Shown here: positions 1-5,080 of the stretch, piece by piece | Layout of the letters: each line of letters begins with the position of its first letter | Numbering within the stretch: position 1 is the first letter of the stretch | Source: Gemmatimonadota bacterium | Lineage (GTDB): Bacteria; Gemmatimonadota; Gemmatimonadetes; Gemmatimonadales; Gemmatimonadaceae | Direction of reading: 5' to 3' | Length of the DNA: 5,080 nucleotides | Assembly: GCA_947457715.1 (NCBI GenBank) | Contig: CANGXK010000216.1 | Location: 1-5,080 of the forward strand | Notes under the pieces: model-generated | Seen by the model: only the letters and a program-made list of their open reading frames with translations | Told to the model about the DNA's origin: nothing | The model's database searches: none | Position numbers and translations under genes: made by a program

Positions 1-97
1 ACCTCGATGCAGCCGGCCGCAGCGGTCAGCGGCGCGGTCAGCGGCGCGGTCAGCGGCGCGGTCAGCGGCGTGGTCAGCGGCGCGGTCAGCGGCGCGG
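1..97. other. Noncoding 3' flank, mostly tandem repeat
   Basis: This stretch lies downstream of the dipeptide epimerase stop codon. It consists of about 23 bases of unremarkable GC-rich sequence followed by the 12-base tandem array. I see no hairpin followed by a T-run that would make a convincing intrinsic terminator for the minus-strand genes. The plus strand is open in all three frames here. One of them, beginning at base 1 and stopping at 133-135, would read Val-Ser-Gly-Ala repeats and could be the tail of a convergent gene whose body lies outside the window, but nothing else supports that. Confidence 0.5.
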
Positions 98-107
98 TCA
101 GCGGCGC
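24..107. repeat. 12-bp tandem repeat, 7 copies
   Basis: Seven head-to-tail copies of the unit GGTCAGCGGCGC run without interruption from 24 to 107. The only difference is one C-to-T change at base 71, the last base of the fourth copy. On the minus strand the unit reads GCGCCGCTGACC, and each copy holds a TGA in the epimerase frame. The last copy (96-107) supplies the epimerase stop codon at 98-100 and part of its final Arg codons. The array ends in a perfect 10-base palindrome, GCGGCGCCGC (101-110). Near-identity between copies suggests recent expansion by replication slippage. Because the unit is a multiple of three, copy-number change would not disturb a reading frame passing through it. 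There are no spacers, so it is not a CRISPR array. Confidence 0.95.
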
Positions 108-1120
108 CGCACGCCGAGCCCCGGCGCGTCGCTGAGGGTGACTTGTCCGCCGGGGATCGACGGTCCGATGAACGGATCGTCGGCCAGCAGCGCGGCGCCA
201 TCGAGATCGGCGTCGTCGAGCAGCGGCGAGAAGTGTGCGGCCGCGGCAATCCCGAGCGTCGTTTCGATCATGCAGCCGCACATCACCCGCATGCCGTGCG
301 CGCGCGCCACGGCGATCATGCGCATCGCTTCGCGCAGCGAGCCGCACTTCGCGAGCTTGATGTTGATGCCGTCGACGGCTCCCACGAGTTTCGGAATGTC
401 GGTGGCCACCACGCAGGATTCGTCGGCCACGACCGGCATCGGCGAGCGCGCGCGGACAAAGCGCAGCCCCTCGATATCGTCCGGCGCCACCGGCTGCTCC
501 AGCATGTCGACCCCCACATCGGACAGCGGCTGCAGCATGGCCAGCGCCTGCTTCGGCGTCCAGGCCGCGTTGGCATCGACGCGCAGCGTGGCGTGCGGCG
601 CTTCTTCGCGCACGATGCGCAGCACGTCGCGATCCCAGCCCGACCCCAGCTTGATCTTGAGAATCGGATAGGCGGCCGCATCACGCACGCGCGCCCGCAG
701 CGTCTCGGCATCGGGGGCGATGCCGATCGTGAACGTGGAGCGCGGGGCCGCCTTGGCATCGAGCCCCCACAGCTTCCAGAGCGGCACCCCGAGTCGCTTG
801 GCCGCCAGATCGTGCAACGCCGAACTGATCGCACACCGCGCCGCGGCGTTCCAGCGCAAGGTCTTCTCGAGCATGCGCTCGATCGCGTCGATCGACCAGC
901 CGTCGGCCTTTGCGAGGACCGGCGCGAAGTGTGTCATCGCCGCCATCACGCTGTCCGCCGTCTCCCCATAAAAGCGGCTGGGCGCCGCTTCGCCCCACCC
1001 TTCTGCGCCGTCGTCGTCACGCAGCCGGACCCACACCACGCGATACTCGCTGAAGCCGCCGCGCGCGATGATGAACGGGTGCGTCGTGTGGACCGTGAGT
1101 ATCTCGGCGTGCAGTTGCAT
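98..1120 (-). CDS. Dipeptide epimerase (L-Ala-D/L-Glu epimerase-like)
   Basis: This is an enolase-superfamily enzyme of the muconate-lactonizing subgroup, predicted to epimerise dipeptides such as L-Ala-D-Glu to L-Ala-L-Glu in the cytoplasm during murein peptide recycling. In the 340-residue protein the acid/base pair KIK is at Lys155/Lys157. The metal ligands are Asp182 (VDAN), Glu208 (LEQP) and Asp233 (ADES), and the opposite-face lysine is Lys255 (NIKLAK). The dipeptide-binding Asp-x-Asp is at 305/307 (DLD). Arg20 in the HPFIIARG loop matches the substrate-binding loop of Bacillus and E. coli homologues. The start was set at the ATG whose product begins MQLHAEIL, which aligns with family N-termini. 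An in-frame TTG at 1160-1162 would add 14 unconserved residues. Neither start has a clear ribosome site. The gene lies 60 bases after corA. The exact dipeptide preferred cannot be read from sequence, since relatives differ in specificity. Confidence 0.93.
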   Translation of the reverse strand: MQLHAEILTVHTTHPFIIARGGFSEYRVVWVRLRDDDGAEGWGEAAPSRFYGETADSVMAAMTHFAPVLAKADGWSIDAIERMLEKTLRWNAAARCAISSALHDLAAKRLGVPLWKLWGLDAKAAPRSTFTIGIAPDAETLRARVRDAAAYPILKIKLGSGWDRDVLRIVREEAPHATLRVDANAAWTPKQALAMLQPLSDVGVDMLEQPVAPDDIEGLRFVRARSPMPVVADESCVVATDIPKLVGAVDGINIKLAKCGSLREAMRMIAVARAHGMRVMCGCMIETTLGIAAAAHFSPLLDDADLDGAALLADDPFIGPSIPGGQVTLSDAPGLGVRRR

Positions 1121-1180
1121 GGGGCGGCCAGAGTTGGTGGTGGAGAGCAGAATCGCACTCAAACCGGCAGAAAGGAACCG

Positions 1181-2206
1181 CTACAGCAGCCCTCGGCGCC
1201 GCAGATACAACAGTAGCAGGCCACCCAACCCGAGCTGAACGACCAGCAGCACCCAGAAGCCGTGCGGCCACCCCGACAGCGGGATCGTCGAAAAGTTCAT
1301 GCCCCACATGCCGCTCACCACGACGAACGGGAGTGACATCGTGGCCACCACCGAGAGCGCCTTGGTGGTCGACCCCAGACGATTTGACACCTGCGTGAGA
1401 TACGCGTCCATCGTGCTGCTGAGGAGGTCGCGATAGGTGTCCAGTGCGTCGTTGATGCGCAGCACATGGTCGTAGATATCCCGGAAGTACAGCTGCACAT
1501 CAGCGGTCAACAGCGAATTCGGCCGGTTCGTGAGCACGTTCATCACTTCGCGCGTGGGCTGCAGATACCGCCGCAGCGACAGTGCCAGCCGCTTCACATG
1601 AAACAGGTCGCGCAGCGCCGTCTCGTCGAACGACACGAACACGCGCTCCTCGAGTCCGTCGATGAATTCGTCGATCTGCTGCAGGATCGGGAAGTAGCCG
1701 TCGATCGTGTCGTCGAGAATTGCGTGCAACGTGCGCTCCACGCCGCGCGCGAGCAGATCGGGCGACCGGCGCAACTGCTCCGAGATGCGATCGACCGACG
1801 CCATCGGCCCGGCATGCACCGTCACGAGATAGTGCGGCCCGAGAAAGCAGTAGAGGTCCTTCGTCTCGAGATCGTAGGGATCGTCGGTGTCGTTGGCCAG
1901 CGAGACGCTGCGGATGCTGATGAAGAGAAAGCCCGCATACTCCTCGAGCTTGACGCGGGAGTTCGGATTGAGCGTATCCTCGATCGCCAGCGGGTGGAAC
2001 CGGAACACGTTCTCCAGCATCGCATGCTGCGAGCGCACCGACGAATCGATATCGACCCACATCGGGCCGCCGGCAGCGAGCAGCGACGCCAGTTCCCGGG
2101 GATGGCAATCGACGACGTCCTCCCCCGACGGCGACCGGTAGATGATGCGCGGCAGCGGGTCGTGCGGCGGGTCGGTCGGGAGGAGCGCGGCGGGAGCGGT
2201 GGTCAT
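1181..2206 (-). CDS. corA: CorA-family Mg2+/divalent cation channel
   Basis: This is an inner-membrane channel, normally a homopentamer, for Mg2+ (also Co2+ or Ni2+ in some members). The 341-residue protein has the usual CorA layout. A cytoplasmic alpha/beta domain (about 20-165) contains HPLAIEDTLN at 71-80. Long helices leading to the pore follow (about 170-290). There are two C-terminal membrane segments (about 284-301 and 315-335), with the signature Gly-Met-Asn at 302-304, and a basic tail RRRGLL. Length is normal and nothing is truncated. The loop after the signature reads STIPLSGWPHG and lacks the acidic residues found in the MPEL-type loop of the Thermotoga protein. A Trp precedes GMN where Tyr or Phe is commoner. 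The gene begins 30 bases after the deacetylase stop and shares its reading frame. No strong ribosome site is visible. Family assignment is secure; the ion carried in vivo is inferred. Confidence 0.95.
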   Translation of the reverse strand: MTTAPAALLPTDPPHDPLPRIIYRSPSGEDVVDCHPRELASLLAAGGPMWVDIDSSVRSQHAMLENVFRFHPLAIEDTLNPNSRVKLEEYAGFLFISIRSVSLANDTDDPYDLETKDLYCFLGPHYLVTVHAGPMASVDRISEQLRRSPDLLARGVERTLHAILDDTIDGYFPILQQIDEFIDGLEERVFVSFDETALRDLFHVKRLALSLRRYLQPTREVMNVLTNRPNSLLTADVQLYFRDIYDHVLRINDALDTYRDLLSSTMDAYLTQVSNRLGSTTKALSVVATMSLPFVVVSGMWGMNFSTIPLSGWPHGFWVLLVVQLGLGGLLLLYLRRRGLL

Positions 2207-2236
2207 CAGGAACGAAGCATGGTTGGGTTCCGGTTG

Positions 2237-3178
2237 TCAGGCCAGCGCCGCCAGATGAACGAGCACCGCCTGCGCGACCGGGTCGGGGGCATAGCCCCCC
2301 TCCATGGCGCTCACCAGCCGACCGCCGCACCAGCGCTCCGCGCGGTCCACCAGCGCACGCGTCAGGGTACCGATGTCGTCGAGGGTGAGGGTGAACGCGC
2401 CCAGCGGGTCTCCCTCGAGACAGTCGAAGCCGGCGCTCAACAGGATCAGATCGGGGGTGAAGCCGTCAGCAGCGGCATCGACGGCCCCGAGAAGCGCATC
2501 CACATATTGCACCGACGGCAGCGAGGGGGCCATCGGCACGTTCCACACGGTGCCGTGCGGCCCGTGGTCGTCGGCCGCGCCGGTGCCCGGATACCACGGC
2601 CACTGGTGCATGGACACGAAGTGGATCCGCGGCTCGTGCTCCACCAGCGCCTGCGTGCCGTTGCCGTGGTGCACGTCCCAATCCACGATCAGGACGCGCT
2701 CGCAGCGCTTCGTGGCCAGCGCGTAGTGCGCCGCAATCGCCACATTGCCGAACAGGCAGAAGCCCATCGCGCGGTCGCGCAACGCATGATGCCCCGGGGG
2801 ACGCACCGCCGAAAAGCTGCGTGGCGCGCGCCCGTCGAAGGCCATGTCCACGCCATCGAGCACGCAGCCGGCGCCCGCCGTCGCCGCGTCCCACGATCCC
2901 TCGCTCACCACGGTATCGGGATCGAGCCGGCCGCCGCCGGATTGCGCCAGATCGCGCACCCTCGCGATGTAGTCCCGGTCGTGCGCCAGCGCGATGTCGT
3001 CGTCGGTGGCGTGACGCCCCTCGTGGTGCTGCAGCGCCTCGAAGAGCGCCTGGTCATACCGCAACGCCCGCGGAATGGCGCGCAGACGCCCCACGTGCTC
3101 GGGGTGGTCCCACCCCGTGTCGTGCCGTCCGCAGTCGGAGTGCGAGAGGAAGGCGACCTGTTGCTTCATAGCGGGCAT
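2237..3178 (-). CDS. Histone deacetylase family Zn-dependent amidohydrolase
   Basis: This is a class II-like bacterial histone-deacetylase homologue (AcuC / acetylpolyamine amidohydrolase superfamily). It is predicted to remove acetyl groups from lysines or small amines in the cytoplasm using zinc. The 313 residues cover the whole domain. The N-terminus carries HSDCGRHDTGWDHPEH (13-28), and the catalytic His pair is in PPGHHA (130/131). Zinc ligands are Asp168 and His170 in DWDVHHGNGT and Asp252 in SAGFD. The oxyanion Tyr296 is in EGGY. All key catalytic residues are present. GFCLFGN (139-145) has Gly where most relatives have the first Asn of FNN. The first ATG is used here. A second in-frame ATG (3167-3169, product starting MKQQVAF) fits family N-termini equally well and has a weak GGA upstream. 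The gene lies 15 bases after the GATase-like gene, so it is probably co-transcribed. The substrate cannot be inferred. Confidence 0.94.
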   Translation of the reverse strand: MPAMKQQVAFLSHSDCGRHDTGWDHPEHVGRLRAIPRALRYDQALFEALQHHEGRHATDDDIALAHDRDYIARVRDLAQSGGGRLDPDTVVSEGSWDAATAGAGCVLDGVDMAFDGRAPRSFSAVRPPGHHALRDRAMGFCLFGNVAIAAHYALATKRCERVLIVDWDVHHGNGTQALVEHEPRIHFVSMHQWPWYPGTGAADDHGPHGTVWNVPMAPSLPSVQYVDALLGAVDAAADGFTPDLILLSAGFDCLEGDPLGAFTLTLDDIGTLTRALVDRAERWCGGRLVSAMEGGYAPDPVAQAVLVHLAALA

Positions 3179-3193
3179 CCGGACGTGGGAATG

Positions 3194-4633
3194 TTATCGA
3201 TGGCCGCGCAGACGCCGAGACGCCCACTCGCCCAGCAGCGCCACCGCGATCACCATGAACAGTAGGCCCGGCGCCGCGCGCAGTCGATCCAGCACGGCGT
3301 CAAGGGCCGGGCGCGCGAGCACCGGCGCGGGCCGGGCGGCGCGGTCGGTCGGCACAGGCCCGCCAAGGCGCGCCACGAGGTCGGCATAGGGGGCGGCATC
3401 CCCGGGGTAGGCGTCGGCCTTGGGATCACCGCCCGCAGCCGGCACGCCGGCCGCCAAGGCCAGCACGCCGCTCCACCAGCGCCGGTGCTGGGCGGCGCCG
3501 TCGTCGGTGCCTTCCATGCGCCAGTGCCAGCTGTTGCGATAGGCGCTGGCCACCACGCGGCCGGCACCGACGCGCTGCGCCACCAGCACCGGCTCGGCGG
3601 GCCCCGGCGCTGAAGTATCCGACCGCACCACCGACGCACCAGGGGTTACCACCAGCTCCCACGCCTCGAGCCCGCGCGCCGGCGTCTCGGTCAGCAACGC
3701 GCCGGCCACCGCGCCACGCACCGACGTCACACGAACGGGGCTGATCGCCGCCAGCGCCGGGAGACGCAACGCATCACCGCCGAGCACGAGCCCGCCACCC
3801 TGCTGTACGAATCGGGTGATCGCCGCGGCGTCGACCGGCATGCTGTCCAGCACCACCACCACGGCATAGCGCGCCAGGTCGAGACGCGCCGGCGCGCCCA
3901 ACGTGACCGCCGCGCGCGGCGACACACGAAGGCTGCCGTCCACGCGCCACCCCGCTTCCTCGAGCGCCGCGGCCACGAACTTCGCATCCCATCCCGGTTG
4001 CGCCATCAGCATCACGCGACGCGTGAACGCGGGCATCCGCACTGGCACCCGGGCCTCTGACGCACCCACCGATGCCCGCAGCGGCGCCGACGCACTGGCC
4101 AGTCGCCAACCCATGCGACTCGTGTTCGCGATGGAGTCGAGCGTGCCGCCGGCGTCGCGCAGCACGAGCGGCCACGCATCAGCGCCTGCATCAGCGCCTG
4201 CATCAGCGCCTACCCTGGCACCGGCCACACGCACATCGACCGCGCCGGACGGCCCCGCGACGGCCGTCGCCGACAGCGCCAGCCCCGAGGCCCGCGTGCG
4301 ATCGATCCAGCGCACGGCGAGATCGGCACCATCGGCCGCGCCCAGCAGCGCCCGTGCGCGCGCGCCGGGCACCGCCGGCAACTCCACGGTCATTCGCCGC
4401 GGCTGCGTGTCGCCGGCCGCCGCCACGATGTCGCGCACGAGCGCGTCGGTGAGCGCCGTCGCGGCGCTGTCGGCGAGATCCGCCGTTGACCACCGCCGCA
4501 CGGCGTCCCCCCCATTCCGCACCCCGGAGGGGGCCATCACGACATACAACGCCGTCGCCAGCGCGAGCCATGCCACCATGCGCAGCACGCGCTCGAACAG
4601 CACCCGCCCGGGGTTCGGTGTAGCCGCCGTCAT
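3194..4633 (-). CDS. Membrane-anchored GATase-like protein (BatA-operon type)
   Basis: No precise function is known. The 479-residue, Ala-rich protein has one N-terminal membrane segment (about 17-34), a large middle region, and one C-terminal membrane segment (about 455-469) followed by a basic tail ASRRLRGHR. Both ends are therefore probably cytoplasmic and the middle periplasmic. Residues about 205-290 resemble a class I glutamine-amidotransferase fold: a strand and helix around GWDAKFVAAALEEAGW, then ARYAVVVVLDSMP and a GGGLVLGGDAL turn. The turn has no nucleophilic Cys, so it is likely non-catalytic. Residues 349-375 (VLVAQRVGAGRVVAS...WHWRM) resemble the segment that follows this fold in membrane proteins of MoxR/DUF58/BatA operons. 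Unlike BatA proper, no paired N-terminal membrane domain or von Willebrand A domain is visible. An in-frame GADA triplication sits at 142-153. The ATG was chosen because it overlaps the DUF4159 stop. An upstream extension to 4813 would lie entirely over that gene. Confidence 0.8.
   Translation of the reverse strand: MTAATPNPGRVLFERVLRMVAWLALATALYVVMAPSGVRNGGDAVRRWSTADLADSAATALTDALVRDIVAAAGDTQPRRMTVELPAVPGARARALLGAADGADLAVRWIDRTRASGLALSATAVAGPSGAVDVRVAGARVGADAGADAGADAWPLVLRDAGGTLDSIANTSRMGWRLASASAPLRASVGASEARVPVRMPAFTRRVMLMAQPGWDAKFVAAALEEAGWRVDGSLRVSPRAAVTLGAPARLDLARYAVVVVLDSMPVDAAAITRFVQQGGGLVLGGDALRLPALAAISPVRVTSVRGAVAGALLTETPARGLEAWELVVTPGASVVRSDTSAPGPAEPVLVAQRVGAGRVVASAYRNSWHWRMEGTDDGAAQHRRWWSGVLALAAGVPAAGGDPKADAYPGDAAPYADLVARLGGPVPTDRAARPAPVLARPALDAVLDRLRAAPGLLFMVIAVALLGEWASRRLRGHR
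4176..4211. repeat. 12-bp tandem repeat, 3 copies, in-frame GADA
   Basis: Three perfect copies of GCATCAGCGCCT lie inside the GATase-like gene. On the coding (minus) strand they encode Gly-Ala-Asp-Ala three times (residues 142-153, reading VGADAGADAGADAW). The unit length is a multiple of three, so slippage would add or remove whole tetrapeptides in the predicted periplasmic part. The copies are identical at every base, including third positions, which points to recent duplication rather than selection on the peptide alone. The unit shares the core TCAGCG with the array at 24-107. Confidence 0.92.
4630..4633 (-). promoter_or_regulatory. ATGA stop/start overlap (translational coupling)
   Basis: The start codon of the GATase-like gene (4633-4631) overlaps the TGA stop of the DUF4159 gene (4632-4630) by the classic ATGA arrangement. 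The bases just upstream (GCGTTGACCCG on the coding strand) hold no Shine-Dalgarno motif, so the second gene is probably translated by terminating ribosomes re-initiating. This fixes the start choice and implies the two proteins are made together. Confidence 0.85.
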
Positions 4634-5080
4634 CGGGTCAACGCGTACACGACCAGATTCACGGCGAACTTCGTGTTGTCGATGGACAGGAACCGCTTGT
4701 TGTCGGGATGAAAGCTCCACTCCGAGCTGTAGTCTTTGCTGCTGTACAGCACAGCGATCCGGCCGTTCCGCAACACGGCATCGAGTTGCTCGTGCACAAG
4801 ATTGTCGCCCCACCCGTTCATTTCGTGCGACGTCGTCGGCGGCCCGTTCTCGAACACGAAGAAGCTGCGATACAGCTCGTGCGTATTCGGCAGCGGCACC
4901 AACGGTCCGGCCACGCGACGGATCTCCTCGCGCACCGTCTTGTGAAAAGCACCATCCACATCGTGGTTGTGATCGTCCACGAACAGCAACCCGCCGCGCG
5001 CGAGGTAGGTGCGCAGCACATCGGCCTCACGCGTGCTGAAGCGCACCGGCAAGTGTCCGGTGAGAAAGAGCAGCGGGTAC
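4630..5080 (-). CDS. DUF4159 domain protein, C-terminal part (start outside window)
   Basis: The reading frame is open to the end of the window, so only the last 149 residues are visible and the true start lies upstream. The fragment begins YPLLFLTGHLPVRFS, then LRTYLARGGLLFVDDHNHD, AFHKTVREEIRRV, PLVPLPNTHELYRSFFVF and GRIAVLYSSKDYSSEW, and ends FAVNLVVYALTR. This order matches DUF4159. The family has a flavodoxin/GATase-like fold and is typically exported, and its genes often sit near MoxR ATPase, DUF58 and BatA-type genes. Its biochemical role is unknown. The overlap with the next gene suggests a partner relationship with that membrane-anchored protein. An in-frame TTG at 5050-5052 should not be taken as a start, because the conserved FLTGH segment continues upstream of it. 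Confidence 0.88.
   Translation of the reverse strand, partial: YPLLFLTGHLPVRFSTREADVLRTYLARGGLLFVDDHNHDVDGAFHKTVREEIRRVAGPLVPLPNTHELYRSFFVFENGPPTTSHEMNGWGDNLVHEQLDAVLRNGRIAVLYSSKDYSSEWSFHPDNKRFLSIDNTKFAVNLVVYALTR

Noticed and set aside
24..107. CRISPR array
   Set aside because: Units are 12 bases, contiguous and without spacers, so this is a simple tandem repeat.
98..112. Intrinsic terminator at the end of the epimerase gene
   Set aside because: The palindrome GCGGCGCCGC at 101-110 has no loop and is not followed by a T-run on the coding strand, so it is not a convincing rho-independent terminator.
143..1216. 357-codon open frame on the plus strand opposite the dipeptide epimerase
   Set aside because: It has Arg/His-rich low-complexity composition without domains, and the opposite strand encodes a full enolase-superfamily enzyme with all catalytic residues.
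1466..3265. 599-codon open frame on the plus strand antisense to corA and the deacetylase
   Set aside because: It is extremely rich in Arg, His, Val and Gln with no recognisable domain, as expected for the complement of GC-rich genes. It spans both genes because they share the same frame and neither places a stop codon in the complementary frame. The minus-strand proteins have complete family motifs.
4634..4813. 60-residue N-terminal extension of the GATase-like protein
   Set aside because: It lies wholly over the conserved end of DUF4159 in another frame, is Arg/Gln-rich, and would precede the membrane segment; the ATGA overlap start is far more plausible.
3903..5039. 378-codon open frame on the plus strand opposite the GATase-like and DUF4159 genes
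   Set aside because: Its Ala/Ser/Arg/Thr-rich composition and lack of motifs are typical of a GC-rich antisense shadow.

Overview
This is a GC-rich bacterial window in which all convincing genes lie on the minus strand. They form one tightly spaced series, transcribed from high to low coordinates. The order is: a DUF4159 protein (its start lies beyond base 5080), a membrane-anchored GATase-like protein, a histone-deacetylase-family amidohydrolase, a CorA-type Mg2+/divalent cation channel, and an enolase-superfamily dipeptide epimerase. The junctions are a 4-base overlap (ATGA), then gaps of about 15, 30 and 60 bases. This suggests one polycistronic unit whose promoter is upstream of the window. 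I see no promoter, RNA gene, insertion sequence or CRISPR array. Shine-Dalgarno motifs before the starts are weak or absent.

The organism cannot be named with certainty. High GC, the pairing of DUF4159 with a GATase-like membrane protein (usually seen next to MoxR/DUF58/BatA-type genes), and the free mix of housekeeping enzymes would fit Gemmatimonadota or a similar high-GC Gram-negative soil lineage. This is an inference from gene content, not a marker-based call.

Region by region: bases 1-97 are noncoding on the minus strand and are mostly a perfect-phase 12-base tandem repeat (24-107) that runs into and supplies the stop codon of the dipeptide epimerase (98-1120). CorA occupies 1181-2206, the deacetylase 2237-3178, the GATase-like protein 3194-4633 and the DUF4159 fragment 4630-5080. 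The GATase-like gene carries a second, in-frame 12-base triplication (4176-4211) that encodes Gly-Ala-Asp-Ala repeats.

Functionally, the two upstream proteins look like an envelope pair whose production is translationally coupled. The other three (protein or small-molecule deacetylation, Mg2+ uptake, and murein-peptide or dipeptide catabolism) have no obvious common pathway, so co-transcription may be convenience rather than a system. I found no clear evidence of a new defence or mobile system. The most unusual features are the two 12-base tandem arrays.
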